64,000 nt of DNA from Pseudomonas sp. NFR16 (GTDB lineage: Bacteria > Pseudomonadota > Gammaproteobacteria > Pseudomonadales > Pseudomonadaceae): assembly GCF_900108875.1 (NCBI RefSeq), contig NZ_FNYJ01000001.1, positions 1,221,258 to 1,285,257 of the forward strand. The letters run 5' to 3'. The position numbers and the translations under genes are program-made. A model generated the notes under the pieces. It saw nothing but the letters and a program-made list of their open reading frames with translations, did no database searches and was not told the origin of the DNA. This document shows, piece by piece, positions 26,891 through 37,042 of this stretch (within the stretch, counting starts at the first letter, position 1; every line of letters starts with the position of its first letter).

Positions 26891-29800
26891 ATGGCTTTAC
26901 CCCCGGTGTCCCTCGGTCGGACTTCGAACGTCAGCAGCACCTCACTGAATCAGTCGGCCACGGAATCGGCCGGGCCGAGGCAGCGCAAAAACGTGCTGGC
27001 ACGCATGGCGAGTGCCAGCCGCTCGACGCTGCAGAAAACCCAGCACTTCGCAGGCGGCCTGTTCAAGGCCAAACCCGGAGACGCCTCATCGGTCCCCCGC
27101 AGCGCGTCCCCTGTCCCCACACCCACCTCGGCAGCGGCGGCAGGCAGCCTCGCGCCTGCCGCGCCCTCAGGCGCGCCTGTGGCCAGCTCGTCGCAAGCTG
27201 CTCCCGAAGCCATTGAGATGACGCCTCGCCTCACCATGGCCCTGGAGGACCGCAAGCTGGTTTTCGGCGCCGCGGGCCAGACCAATCGCACCGAGCAACT
27301 GCTCGAGGGCATTCTCAACAAACGCGACCAACGCTATCAGGGCCTCGCTCAGCTCGATCAAAGCCCGGAGAAAACCGAATACCTGCTGGTGGATGCCCAG
27401 GATCGACTGGTCCACGCCCATGCCAGCGATCTTGCGCTCTCGCTGTTCAAAACCAGTGAGAACCGCGCCAACAACGCCTTCAGCGTAACCATGCCGGGCG
27501 ACGCCCATCGCGCGCAGATCACCGGCGTGCACAAGGACCGGCAGAACAGGGCCTGGCGGATTCACGAGGACAAGCTGTACCAGCTGCGACAAGGTGAATG
27601 GCACGAAGCCCCGAAAGGGGCAACGCTGAAAAGCCTGCACAACAGTGGAGACGGCAGCCTGTTCGGACTCAATGACGAAGGCCGGGTGTTCGCCATCGGT
27701 GATTTGAACAACGCGCTGAATTTCGCTCACACCGTGACGTCTCTAGGCCGTTCGCCGCAGGGACAGCTGATGGCCCTCAGCGAGGACACCCGCGGCCGAC
27801 AGTTACTGGAGCTGCGCGACACGTTCGGGCCGGGGCTGCACGACATGCATCACCTGATCGTGCCCACCGGCACGGACAACGATGAGGCCATGAAGCCCAA
27901 AACGGTGGCCATCGCCGGAAACCGGGCGCTGGCGACCACCGCCTCCGGCACGTTGCTGCAGGCTGACATGCCATCGATGGATGAGCGCCAGCAGACGATG
28001 TTCGTGACCGGCGAACTCAGACTCACGCCAGCGCCGCCGTCACCTGCACTCCAGGCCGCGTTCGGCAATCACACCGTCAGTGATTTCTTTCACGACGAGA
28101 ACAACGTCCTGCACGCCAGAATCAAGGATCAGCAAGGGCTGGAGCACAGTGCGGCGTGGGACGACAAGACAGGCGACTTTGTCCCCGGCTGGAGCATGAC
28201 GCCGCTGATCATGGATCGCCAGCGCGGCTTGCCGGCCCTTGCGCCCGCCGCTGACGCACAGATCCAGCTGCCGCGCGGCAAGATCGCGCGGCATGAGGGC
28301 AACCTGCTGGTGCAAGACCCGCGCACCGGGGAATGGAAGAAGACCACCGAGAAAGACATCAAGGCGCTGCAGGCCGGTCAGGATGGGTTCGCCTACCTGA
28401 TCGACAAGGACGGCAAGCTCAAGCAGTTGAAAGTGGTGCCCCAGGCCGCCGCCCATGACATGGGCCGCGGGATCGATCTGGCGCTGCCGGGACGGGGCAC
28501 CGAAGCCAAGGGCACGGCCATGCGCGGTGCCGAGCACCTGACGGCGGAAAAACTCGCGGTGCAGAACGACCAGAACTTCATGACGCTCAGCGGCGGCGAG
28601 CTGCGCCTGCACGACCAGAACGGCGAACGTACGCTGCTGCCGCAGCCGCCCGGCAAGCGGGACATTCAGGCCATCAGCACCGGCGGCAAACACTGGTTCG
28701 CCCTGCGCGACGGCGTGCTGTTCCAAATGGACGGCGATCGCGCCAATGCCCGAAAAATGCGGCCGGAGGCCGCCTGGCAAACGGTCGCAGGTCCAGACAC
28801 GACGCCGGCGGCGACCCTCGAGGATCTGCGGCCTCATCACGACGGACGCCTGTTGGCGAGCACCACACAGGGCGAGTTCGTCAAAACCGAGGATGGATGG
28901 GAAGCGGCTGCACCCGCTCCTGCGACACACCATGTCCCTCACGCAGACTTCAATCGACTGGCCGCCGCAGAGCCGGAAACCGTTCGCAAAGGTACGCGCA
29001 AGTTGACCGTCAGTGCGTGGGGCAGTAACAACGTCGAGAGCATGCAGGTCCGCCAGTATGCCCCGGCTTCCATCACCCAGAATTACCTCACCTCGCATCT
29101 TTCCCTGACCGGCGCGGTCAAGGTGCCGGGCGACAGCCTTCAGCACGCCTGGAAAGGCCGCGAGGGCCTGGCGCCGATCTACGCGGAAGAAACCGCGTTG
29201 CTGCAAGACCTCAACGCCCGTGCCGCAGCCGCAACAGGCGCGCCAGCCCAGTCGATGGCCGAGCGCATTGACGCCCTGGCGCCGCGCCTGATGTCGCCCG
29301 AATCCAGCGAGCTCGCCGAGTTGTTTGGCTGGTTTCAAACCAGCGTCACGGACGACCTGCACCGCACCCTTCGCGAACTGGCCGAGGATCAGAAGGCCCT
29401 GCTGAAAAACGGCGAGATCAACCCGACATTCAGGGGCAGGCCGCGGGTAAACGACATGATGGCCCAGGTGGCCGGCGTGTTGCGTCACACCGGCATCGAT
29501 AACGATCAGCCGTTGGGGCAATTGCTGACCTCGCTGGAGAACGCGCATTTCACGCTGGAGCGGCGCAACACCGAAACCGCTCTGGATAATTCTCGCAAGC
29601 GAGGCGACAGTCAGGCGCTGCTGCGCGCCCGTCTGGCGCTGGACGTCAAAGTGTTGAGTGAAATCAGCGCGGCGCTCGACGATTTCGCGGATCAGCTCAA
29701 GCGGCCAGGCGAGAACAATCTCGACACCCTCGCCACGGCGCTGGCCACGCTGCACAACGATGTCTACGAAGGCAGCTCGGTCAAGCGCTACACCGACGCC

Positions 29801-31651
29801 GGCTTTCGCAACCATGCCTCACTGGAAGCCAGTTATGACGCCACCAAAAACCTGCTCAAACACCTGCGCAAGGAAAACCACCCGCTCAAGCGCGGCGTGC
29901 TGCAAGGCCTGCAGTCCCCTGCCGGGGCCGACAATGCCGACATCACCCGGAAGCTGACTCAGGCGCTGCGCGATCTCGAGCCACGGGAAAGCCTCAAGCT
30001 GAACCGCAATTATGGCGGCGGCATCACCGGTGGCGTCTCCGGCCCGGCCGGCGCGGCTTTTCTCGGGTTTCGCGGCAACATCGACCCGGAGCGCACTTAT
30101 GGCCTGACCTTCACCCGCTTCGACCGCGGCCTGAAAGTGGCCCTGACCCGCGAAGGCGCAATCAGCGGCACCGGCAGCTTCGGCTTCGGCGGCGGCAAGA
30201 GCGACACCCAAAGCACGCCCGGTGACAGCCACGCCAATATTCAGTCCAACGCCGGCTGGTTCGCCGGCAGCCTGGACGGCAAGTACAAGTACGCCAACAG
30301 CACAGCGCTGAGTTTCTTCGTTCGCGACGACGAACTGGAGGCGTTCATGGCCGACCTGATGCAGACGCCGCTGGCGAGCAGCAAGCGCGAGGTACCGGGC
30401 AGTCTCAAGCCCATGGCGCTGATGGATCGCGGCGTTGAAAAGGAAGTTCGGACCACCGGCAAACACACGTTCGATCTCGATCTGGGCGTGAACATCGAAT
30501 CACGCACCAACAAAGGCCAGACCGACGCCGAGCCGGTCGCAGGCTTCATGCGCTTCGGCGCCGGTCTGCTCGGCAGCCTGTCGTTGCTCAGTGCAGAGAA
30601 GGAAAGAACCACCGGGCGCGGCAGCGACGGGCTGAAAACCGACATCTACAGCAGCAACCGCGCGCGATTCCTCGAAAAGGGTTCGGTGACGGGCTACGCG
30701 CGGATGTTCAGCACGGTCTTTTCGTCGCGTCCCAACGACCTGTTCATCTCCGCCGGTGCACCGCTGGGGGTCAGCGCGACGCTGGCGTTCGACAACAAGA
30801 CCGGCAAGACCTACGACGTGCGCTTCAAGCAGGCTTTGCCGGTGCAGACTGCCGATGTGAAAGCGGTGAGCGAGGCGCTGGAGAAAGCCTTTCCGGCGCT
30901 GAGCAAAAACCCGGCGCCAGAGGGCAAGCGCCCTGAACAGGTCTTGCAGGACCTCAAGCAGAAATACCACACCGGCCTGACCGATGAGAACGACGCTCAA
31001 TATGCCGCGCGCATGAGCCTGCGCCAGCTCGACCGGCAGAACATCGCCGCCAGTCAGGGCTCCAGCCTGATGACGTTGATGGACATGGTGGTCAAGCACA
31101 ATAACGTCAACCGGGTCGATCAGGTGGCGCTGGCAAAACGGGGCATCGACAGCGTCAAGCAGATGCTGAGCCTGGATTGCAATGAAGGCAACGCCCAGCG
31201 CATTCACGAGATGATGAGCGCCGAGCCTCAACTCAAAAGCCTGCTCGACGCGATGAAGGACACCAAAGGCACCACGCGTGCGGAGATCAAACTTGAGGTC
31301 CGCGACGACATCAAGCAACTCATCGAAGAACGCGCCCTGAACGGAACCCTCAGCGACGAAATGCTCAAAGGCCTGCTCAGTGACAAGAACAACCTGCGCA
31401 TCAAGAGCATCGCCATTTTCAAGACTGCGGCCAAGGAAGACTCGTTCGGCACGCCGTTTCCGTTCGTCAGCTACAAGAGCGGCAGTACCCTGAGCATCGA
31501 ACGCCTGATGGGCGAGGTCACCTTCGACTACGGCAAACACCCCACCCGGCCGAAGAAAGCCACAGCAGACGGTGAGGTCGCCGACCGAGGCGATCCGATG
31601 CCTGCACAAGAACTGGGCCAGACCGACAACGGCACCTTCAGGGCGCGCTGA
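26891..31651 (+). CDS. AvrE/DspE-family type III secretion effector
   Basis: The protein has 1586 residues. The first about 110 are Ser/Ala/Pro-rich and disordered, as in type III secretion signals. Residues about 115-680 look like repeated beta-propeller units (for example LYQLRQGEWHEAPKGATLKSL, HWFALRDGVLFQMDGDRANA, DGRLLASTTQGEFVKTEDGW). A helical middle follows, then a Gly-rich beta-barrel-like C-terminal third from about residue 1030 (NYGGGITGGVSGPAGAAFLGF). Two WxxxE motifs, WRIHE at 222-226 and WKGRE at 754-758, match motifs known to matter in WtsE/AvrE. Known members, about 1800 residues long, form water and solute channels in the plant membrane. A hrp box precedes it and a chaperone gene follows. 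No secretion apparatus gene is nearby. Confidence 0.87.
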   Translation: MALPPVSLGRTSNVSSTSLNQSATESAGPRQRKNVLARMASASRSTLQKTQHFAGGLFKAKPGDASSVPRSASPVPTPTSAAAAGSLAPAAPSGAPVASSSQAAPEAIEMTPRLTMALEDRKLVFGAAGQTNRTEQLLEGILNKRDQRYQGLAQLDQSPEKTEYLLVDAQDRLVHAHASDLALSLFKTSENRANNAFSVTMPGDAHRAQITGVHKDRQNRAWRIHEDKLYQLRQGEWHEAPKGATLKSLHNSGDGSLFGLNDEGRVFAIGDLNNALNFAHTVTSLGRSPQGQLMALSEDTRGRQLLELRDTFGPGLHDMHHLIVPTGTDNDEAMKPKTVAIAGNRALATTASGTLLQADMPSMDERQQTMFVTGELRLTPAPPSPALQAAFGNHTVSDFFHDENNVLHARIKDQQGLEHSAAWDDKTGDFVPGWSMTPLIMDRQRGLPALAPAADAQIQLPRGKIARHEGNLLVQDPRTGEWKKTTEKDIKALQAGQDGFAYLIDKDGKLKQLKVVPQAAAHDMGRGIDLALPGRGTEAKGTAMRGAEHLTAEKLAVQNDQNFMTLSGGELRLHDQNGERTLLPQPPGKRDIQAISTGGKHWFALRDGVLFQMDGDRANARKMRPEAAWQTVAGPDTTPAATLEDLRPHHDGRLLASTTQGEFVKTEDGWEAAAPAPATHHVPHADFNRLAAAEPETVRKGTRKLTVSAWGSNNVESMQVRQYAPASITQNYLTSHLSLTGAVKVPGDSLQHAWKGREGLAPIYAEETALLQDLNARAAAATGAPAQSMAERIDALAPRLMSPESSELAELFGWFQTSVTDDLHRTLRELAEDQKALLKNGEINPTFRGRPRVNDMMAQVAGVLRHTGIDNDQPLGQLLTSLENAHFTLERRNTETALDNSRKRGDSQALLRARLALDVKVLSEISAALDDFADQLKRPGENNLDTLATALATLHNDVYEGSSVKRYTDAGFRNHASLEASYDATKNLLKHLRKENHPLKRGVLQGLQSPAGADNADITRKLTQALRDLEPRESLKLNRNYGGGITGGVSGPAGAAFLGFRGNIDPERTYGLTFTRFDRGLKVALTREGAISGTGSFGFGGGKSDTQSTPGDSHANIQSNAGWFAGSLDGKYKYANSTALSFFVRDDELEAFMADLMQTPLASSKREVPGSLKPMALMDRGVEKEVRTTGKHTFDLDLGVNIESRTNKGQTDAEPVAGFMRFGAGLLGSLSLLSAEKERTTGRGSDGLKTDIYSSNRARFLEKGSVTGYARMFSTVFSSRPNDLFISAGAPLGVSATLAFDNKTGKTYDVRFKQALPVQTADVKAVSEALEKAFPALSKNPAPEGKRPEQVLQDLKQKYHTGLTDENDAQYAARMSLRQLDRQNIAASQGSSLMTLMDMVVKHNNVNRVDQVALAKRGIDSVKQMLSLDCNEGNAQRIHEMMSAEPQLKSLLDAMKDTKGTTRAEIKLEVRDDIKQLIEERALNGTLSDEMLKGLLSDKNNLRIKSIAIFKTAAKEDSFGTPFPFVSYKSGSTLSIERLMGEVTFDYGKHPTRPKKATADGEVADRGDPMPAQELGQTDNGTFRAR

Positions 31652-31712
31652 TGCATGACGGGCGCCGGCCATCGACGCCCTTTCGACTTCAAATCCGGCA
31701 AGGACACTGCAC

Positions 31713-32144
31713 ATGACGACACCGAACCCACAGGCAGGCGCCTTCATTCGCGCGCTGGGAAAACAACTGGGCACGGCCCTGCAGCTGGAAAACGGCGTCT
31801 GCGCCCTGTTCGACGACGGCCGCGAAGTGGTCATCATCGAGATCCCTGGCGCAGGCGACGTCGCGATCCTGCACTGCAAACTGGCGCTGCGACCTGATCC
31901 CGGGCTGTACGAGCGGTTGATGAGGCTCAACTTCGACAGCGGCGCAATGAGCGGCTGCTGGCTGGCGCTGGACGAGCAGCTGTCAGTGCGCCTGTGTACC
32001 CAATTACCCCTCAGGACGCTGGATGAAGTGACGTTCGTGCATTGGGTGCAGGGCTTCGTCCTGCAGACGCGCGAAGTGCCTGGCCTGCTGCGCCAGCGAT
32101 CGGCGCCGGTGGGGCAAGCCGGTCTTGCCCGGCGAATCGGTTGA
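31713..32144 (+). CDS. CesT-family type III chaperone (AvrF/DspF-like)
   Basis: The 143-residue small acidic protein lies 61 bases after the effector gene, with an AAGGA ribosome site. The fold-defining pattern of CesT chaperones is visible: an N-terminal helix (FIRALGKQLGTALQLENGVCALFDDG), beta strands (EVVIIEIPGAGDVAILHCKL), then LYERLMRLNFDSGAMSGCWLALDEQLSVRLCTQLPLRTLD. This is the layout of AvrF and DspF, which bind and stabilise AvrE and DspE. It is probably co-transcribed from the hrp box. Confidence 0.87.
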   Translation: MTTPNPQAGAFIRALGKQLGTALQLENGVCALFDDGREVVIIEIPGAGDVAILHCKLALRPDPGLYERLMRLNFDSGAMSGCWLALDEQLSVRLCTQLPLRTLDEVTFVHWVQGFVLQTREVPGLLRQRSAPVGQAGLARRIG

Positions 32145-32315
32145 AGCGCGGTGCTGAATCATGCGCCTGGCGCTGGAAACCGGCGCCTTGAACGGCGCTG
32201 ACGTTTTTGGTCCGTTGCATGGCGCTTTCAAACTTGCCGGAATGCGTTCTCTCTACGATTCTCTACACACGGCCAGAATGGGCCGTTTCACAAAAAACGC
32301 GCCGGAGAGGCCAGC

Positions 32316-32756
32316 ATGAAGACCGTTGCCGAGTTACTGAAGCTCAAAGACACGCACGAGGTCCACACCGTCCGTCCTGATCAGATGGTCATCGATGCGA
32401 TCAAGTTGATGGCCGAGAAAAACATCGGCGCCGTCCCGGTGGTGCGCGATGGCAAAGTTGTGGGGATCGTCAGTGAGCGAGACTACGCGCGCAAGATGGA
32501 ACTCAAGGGCCGCGCCTCGGTGGGCACGCCGATCAGCGACATCATGACCCACGATGTGAAAACCGTGGATTCGCACCACACGGTCGATCAATGCATGAAC
32601 ATCATGACCGACCGCCGTTTGCGCCACTTGCCGGTGGTGGACGAGGGCCGGCTGACCGGCCTGCTGTCGATCGGTGACCTGGTCAAGGAGGCTATCGCCG
32701 AACAGGCCAGTCTGATCGAGAAGATGCAGGAGTACATTCGGGGAGAAAGCTACTGA
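32316..32756 (+). CDS. CBS-domain pair protein
   Basis: The 146-residue protein consists almost wholly of two CBS motifs (about 8-65 and 75-130): VRPDQMVIDAIKLMAEKNIGAVPVVRDGKVVGIVSERDYARK and DSHHTVDQCMNIMTDRRLRHLPVVDEGRLTGLLSIGDLVK. Such stand-alone Bateman modules bind adenine nucleotides. GGAGAGG precedes ATG 32316. The role in the cell is not known. Confidence 0.92.
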   Translation: MKTVAELLKLKDTHEVHTVRPDQMVIDAIKLMAEKNIGAVPVVRDGKVVGIVSERDYARKMELKGRASVGTPISDIMTHDVKTVDSHHTVDQCMNIMTDRRLRHLPVVDEGRLTGLLSIGDLVKEAIAEQASLIEKMQEYIRGESY

Positions 32757-32761
32757 ATGAA

Positions 32762-32792
32762 CGCCGGAGCTCAAAGGCTCCGGCGCTTGTTT
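32762..32792 (+). terminator. Terminator between the CBS gene and the convergent chemoreceptor gene
   Basis: CGCCGGAGC (32762-32770) pairs with GCTCCGGCG (32777-32785), followed by CTTGTTTC. Confidence 0.7.
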
Positions 32793-32817
32793 CGCGGTAT
32801 CTGCCTCACGGCCGTGC

Positions 32818-34812
32818 TCAACGCACCTTGAAGCGATCGATCATCGCCACCAGCCGCTCGTTGGACGCCACCAGCGCGTCCACACTGGTGTCGGTCTGCT
32901 GGCCGCAGCCCACCAGTTCGCCCACCATGTGCCGAATCGCAATCATGTTCTGATTGATTTCTTCGGTGACCGCGCTCTGCTGCTCGGCCGCAGTGGCGAT
33001 GTGGGCACTCAGGTCGTGGATGCGCAGCACCGAGCCGGCCATGCCGTCCAGCCCCTCGTTGACCCGCGAGGTGCGGTCGGCCGTTGACTGGCAACTGACC
33101 TTGGTCTTCTCCATCGCGCCGACGGCGGTGCTCACGCCCTGCTCCAGCCGCGACAGCATTTCGTTGATCTCCGAAGTGCTCTGCTGAGTGCGACCCGCCA
33201 GTGCCCGGACCTCATCGGCCACCACCGCGAAGCCACGGCCCTGCTCGCCTGCGCGCGCTGCCTCGATCGCAGCGTTGAGGGCCAGCAGGTTGGTTTGCTG
33301 AGCGATCCCGCCAATCACGCCCAGCACGTCAGTGATGCGCTTGGCATCGACCTGCATTTTCTGCACGTATTGGGTCGCGTCTTCAACTTCGGCGACCAGG
33401 GCCAGCACGCTGACCGAGGCCTGATCCACGACGTCCCGCGAACGTTGCGCGGCGTCGTTTGCCGACTGGGTGAAACTGGCCGTCTGCGTCGCGCTTTCGG
33501 CCACGCTGTCCGCAGTCGCGCTCATTTCATTGATCGCCGTGACCGCTTGATCGGTCTCGGAGGCATGACGATTGAGGATCTGGTTGATGTTGCGCGACTG
33601 CTCCTGCAATTGCGCCAGGCCGGCGGAAATCTGCTCGGTGCCGCTGCGCACTTCGACGATCATCGTTTGCTGGAACGCGATGAATTTGTTGACCGAATGG
33701 CCGACGGCGTCCAGCTCGTCTTCGCCCTTGATCGGGATGCGCCGGGTCAGATCCGCCTCACCCGACGACAACGCGTCGATGTTGGTGCGCAATACGGTCA
33801 GGCGCGCCAGCAGGCGATTGAAGGCGAAGCCCAGCACCGCCAGCAAGAGAATGACCAGCGGAATCTGCAACCAGCCCAGGGTTTTCAACACTTCGCTGCT
33901 GCTGGCCGTCAGCATCGCCGTCGGCAGAGATGTCGCGATCAGCCATGGCGTGCCCACCACCGGACGCAGGAAGAAGGTCAGATCGCCCAGTTGCGGGTCC
34001 TGATATTCCCGTGAATACACAGCGTCGCCGGACACTTGCGTGAGGCCGTCCTGAATGGCTTTTGCGAACATCGACTGACCGGTGAAGGCAGAAATATTCT
34101 TGAGGATGATTTCGCCGGGAATGCTGCCCTGATTGGTCAGGACCTTGCCATCGCGCTCGACGATCATCACCTGGCCCTGGATTTCTTTTTCCTTCTCCTG
34201 AATCAGCCCGTTGAAGAAGCCGAGGGTCACGTCGATGGTCGACACGCCGTACAGCGAGCCGTCCTTGTAGATGCCCATTGCACAGTTGGTACGCGGCTGC
34301 GGGCTGGCTTCATCCTGATACGCCGCGGCCCAGGCGCATTTGCCCTTGGGCGCATTCTGCCCGGCACGGTGCCACGGCTGCTCCCAATAGTTGGGCGCCG
34401 GGTCAGAGTTCCAGAACGTGCTGACCACCAGCTGGCCGCTGCCGTCACGGTGATAGAACGTGCTGTGCTTGTTGCGGCCGGGCGTGCGTTTGTCGGGCAT
34501 TGGCCAGACACCGCCGCCGAACACTTTGGCATCGCCGTATTGGTCGACCATGCCCGGCAACACCTTGTCGATGGCATCGCTGTCCAGCAGCGGCACCGCC
34601 TGGGTGATGCCACGGGACTGCGCTTCGACGCGGGCAAGGTCCGAGAGGATCCGCGTGCCGATCTGGTCGACCTGGCTGAGCACGACTTTTTCCTGCGACG
34701 CCCGCACCTTGGGCGTGACGAAGTGTTCGATGCCCTGCTCGGTAATGACCGCGATCACCAGAATCAAGGCGACGAAGATGACCGTATAGCGCGCCTGCAC
34801 TGTTTTAAACAT
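32818..34812 (-). CDS. Methyl-accepting chemotaxis protein with dCache-type sensor
   Basis: The protein has 664 residues from ATG 34812, which has GGAG at good distance; an in-frame ATG at 34824 lacks one. The first membrane segment is [18 protein letters not shown]. The periplasmic sensor (about 30-295) looks like a dCache domain, with [29 protein letters not shown] and [17 protein letters not shown]. The second membrane segment is [17 protein letters not shown], followed by HAMP and the conserved signalling tip [27 protein letters not shown]. The ligand cannot be told from the sequence. Confidence 0.94.
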   Translation of the reverse strand: MFKTVQARYTVIFVALILVIAVITEQGIEHFVTPKVRASQEKVVLSQVDQIGTRILSDLARVEAQSRGITQAVPLLDSDAIDKVLPGMVDQYGDAKVFGGGVWPMPDKRTPGRNKHSTFYHRDGSGQLVVSTFWNSDPAPNYWEQPWHRAGQNAPKGKCAWAAAYQDEASPQPRTNCAMGIYKDGSLYGVSTIDVTLGFFNGLIQEKEKEIQGQVMIVERDGKVLTNQGSIPGEIILKNISAFTGQSMFAKAIQDGLTQVSGDAVYSREYQDPQLGDLTFFLRPVVGTPWLIATSLPTAMLTASSSEVLKTLGWLQIPLVILLLAVLGFAFNRLLARLTVLRTNIDALSSGEADLTRRIPIKGEDELDAVGHSVNKFIAFQQTMIVEVRSGTEQISAGLAQLQEQSRNINQILNRHASETDQAVTAINEMSATADSVAESATQTASFTQSANDAAQRSRDVVDQASVSVLALVAEVEDATQYVQKMQVDAKRITDVLGVIGGIAQQTNLLALNAAIEAARAGEQGRGFAVVADEVRALAGRTQQSTSEINEMLSRLEQGVSTAVGAMEKTKVSCQSTADRTSRVNEGLDGMAGSVLRIHDLSAHIATAAEQQSAVTEEINQNMIAIRHMVGELVGCGQQTDTSVDALVASNERLVAMIDRFKVR

Positions 34813-34929
34813 CGATGACTCCATGGCCTGAAGGTTGTTGTTGTTTTGCACAACGCCAAAAGAGGTATCGACCTCAGCGCAGGAACGATGAGGCGCGCCG
34901 ATGAAAGGCATGTGCTTGGCAGGGAATGC

Positions 34930-35679
34930 TTATTGAACGGGCAGGAAATTGAGGAACAGCAGGCTCTGAGCGTAGTTCAGGCCGATGCGCCGGTAACGTT
35001 CGTCCAGCATCTGGGTGAGCAGATCCAGGCGCGCGACGATCTTGCCGAACTCGGTGGCAAAACTGAGGTTGCTACCCTCCTCCGAAATTTCGTTGGAAAA
35101 CAGCATCAGCTCGCCATTGGCGTTCTGCCGCTGGCTCAGCAGCCACGTCGCCTTCTCGATATTGCGCGCCGCATTGCTCACGAACGTCGGGTTGATCTGG
35201 TCGGTCATGAAGAATTCGAGCCGACCGCCGTGGGCCGTCACCAGCATGCTGCCGATGGCGTAGATGAAGGCGCCGACCCGGTCGCCGAGGAACTCGGGGC
35301 TCAGTGCGTAGCTCAAGGCCGCCAGATCCCGGCGTTTGCCCAGCTGACCGAGAGGCTTCTGCTGCTCGATGGCTTCGCGCACATTGCGCTCGGCCGAGCG
35401 GGCGTCGACGAAGCCTGACTTGCGCCACTCCGCCGGATTACGCAGGTACAGCTTGTTCATCAGCAGGTACAGGCTTTCGAGGTTGTCATGCATGGCCAGT
35501 GTGGCCATGCGATCGACGCTGGTCTGAAAGAATTCCTGAGGGCGCGCTTCCTGGAACTGGGTGGCGACGTCACGGCCGTCCTGACGGGTGCAGCCACCGA
35601 TGCAAAGCATCAGCAGGGATGACGCAAACAGCGCACGAGCGGCGCGCTGCGCAAGGAAATATCGGGAAACACAGACCAT
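34930..35679 (-). CDS. Predicted lipoprotein of unknown function
   Basis: The 249-residue protein has a signal peptide ending in the lipobox CIGGC, which gives a lipidated Cys at about residue 30. The body is helical, with SVDRMATLAMHDNLESLYLLMNKLYLRNPAEWRKSG and a paired hydrophobic helix at LGDRVGAFIYAIGSMLVTAHGG. No domain was recognised, but the sequence reads like a conserved Pseudomonas lipoprotein. ATG 35679 was chosen; the frame extends three codons to a TTG. Confidence 0.75.
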   Translation of the reverse strand: MVCVSRYFLAQRAARALFASSLLMLCIGGCTRQDGRDVATQFQEARPQEFFQTSVDRMATLAMHDNLESLYLLMNKLYLRNPAEWRKSGFVDARSAERNVREAIEQQKPLGQLGKRRDLAALSYALSPEFLGDRVGAFIYAIGSMLVTAHGGRLEFFMTDQINPTFVSNAARNIEKATWLLSQRQNANGELMLFSNEISEEGSNLSFATEFGKIVARLDLLTQMLDERYRRIGLNYAQSLLFLNFLPVQ

Positions 35680-35880
35680 GTATCGCAAGCTTCAACTCTC
35701 TGGACGTCGCGTGGATCGCTGCGTCCCGGCCATGCATAGAGCCGTAAACCGGAGAAAAGTGCGACACGCGCCTGAAATGTCCTGCAACGGCTGCGGTCGG
35801 AGAGCAGTCACACATTTGACGCAGCCCTCGGCTTTCACCAAGCTAGCCCTCTTCACTTGCTCTCAGGAACACCCCGCGTG

Positions 35881-37038
35881 ATGACCCCAAGCCTGCACTG
35901 GCGCCGCTTTCTGTTTTGCCTCGCTCCGCTTATCGCTCTGCTCGCTGCCTGCGATGGCGGCGCACCTAAAACCAGACCGTCCGAAGTCACCACGTATGTC
36001 AGCGTGGAGTGGGACAAGCTGCCGCCGGTCAATGATGTGGATTTGATGGCGGGCTACAACAGCTGGTTCTCGGCGTGCAGGCGGCTGGCCAGGGATCCGG
36101 TCTGGGGCAGCACCTGTGCCCAGGCCGGGCAAGTGCCGCAAAATCCGGCTGCGGTGCGCGACTTCCTCAAGAATCAGCTGCAGGTCTACAGCCTGCGCTC
36201 CTCGGAACATGGCGCCAACGGCCTGATCACCGGCTATTACGAACCCATCTACAAGGGCAGTGAGCAGCGCAACGATCAGCATCCTGTCGCCATCTATGGG
36301 GTGCCAGATGACCTGATCATCGTCAATCTGGACAGCATTTATCCCGAGCTCAAGGGCAAGCGCCTGCGTGGCCGTCTCGACGGACGCATCCTGCGCCCCT
36401 ACGACGACGCCGCGACCATCGGCGAAAAAGGCGTGAACGCCCCGGTACTGGCCTGGCTGGAAAACCCCATTGACCTGCAGTTCCTGCAAATCCAGGGCTC
36501 AGGCCGGGTGCAGCTGGAAAACGGCCGGCAACTGCGTATCGCCTATGCCGATCAGAATGGTCATCCGTACAAGCCCGTAGGCCGCTGGCTGGTCGAACAG
36601 GGCCAGCTGACCAAGGACGAGGTGTCCATGGGGCGCATTCGCGACTGGGCGATTGCCCATCCGGAGCGCGTCCATGAACTGCTGGGCAGCAATCCCAGCT
36701 ACGTATTCTTCACCCAGCGTCCGGACAGCACCGAAGGCCCGCGTGGCTCGCTCAATGTGCCGCTGACGGCCGGCTACAGTGTCGCCATCGACCGCAAAGT
36801 CATTCCGCTGGGCAGCCTGCTGTGGTTGTCGTCCACCCGTCCCGATGGCTCGCCGCTGGTACGCCCCGTGGCGGCGCAGGATACCGGCGGCGCGATTGCC
36901 GGCGAGGTACGCGCGGACATGTTCTGGGGCACCGGCGATGCGGCCGGCGAACTGGCAGGCAACATGAAACAGCAAGGGCAGATCTGGATGCTCTGGCCCA
37001 AAGGCGCGCCGCTGCCCAACGCCAAAGCAAAGGAATGA
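35881..37038 (+). CDS. mltA: Membrane-bound lytic murein transglycosylase A
   Basis: The 385-residue outer-membrane lipoprotein (signal peptide with lipobox LLAAC) cleaves peptidoglycan glycan strands to anhydro-muropeptides. The MltA domain occupies about 95-260 (GLITGYYEPIYKG, LAWLENPIDLQFLQIQGSGRVQLE). The 3D domain near the end has AQDTGGAIAGEVRADMFWG, which contains the catalytic Asp. AGGAA lies ten bases before ATG 35881. The next gene starts four bases after the stop, so the two are likely co-transcribed. Confidence 0.95.
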   Translation: MTPSLHWRRFLFCLAPLIALLAACDGGAPKTRPSEVTTYVSVEWDKLPPVNDVDLMAGYNSWFSACRRLARDPVWGSTCAQAGQVPQNPAAVRDFLKNQLQVYSLRSSEHGANGLITGYYEPIYKGSEQRNDQHPVAIYGVPDDLIIVNLDSIYPELKGKRLRGRLDGRILRPYDDAATIGEKGVNAPVLAWLENPIDLQFLQIQGSGRVQLENGRQLRIAYADQNGHPYKPVGRWLVEQGQLTKDEVSMGRIRDWAIAHPERVHELLGSNPSYVFFTQRPDSTEGPRGSLNVPLTAGYSVAIDRKVIPLGSLLWLSSTRPDGSPLVRPVAAQDTGGAIAGEVRADMFWGTGDAAGELAGNMKQQGQIWMLWPKGAPLPNAKAKE

Positions 37039-37042
37039 GGTT

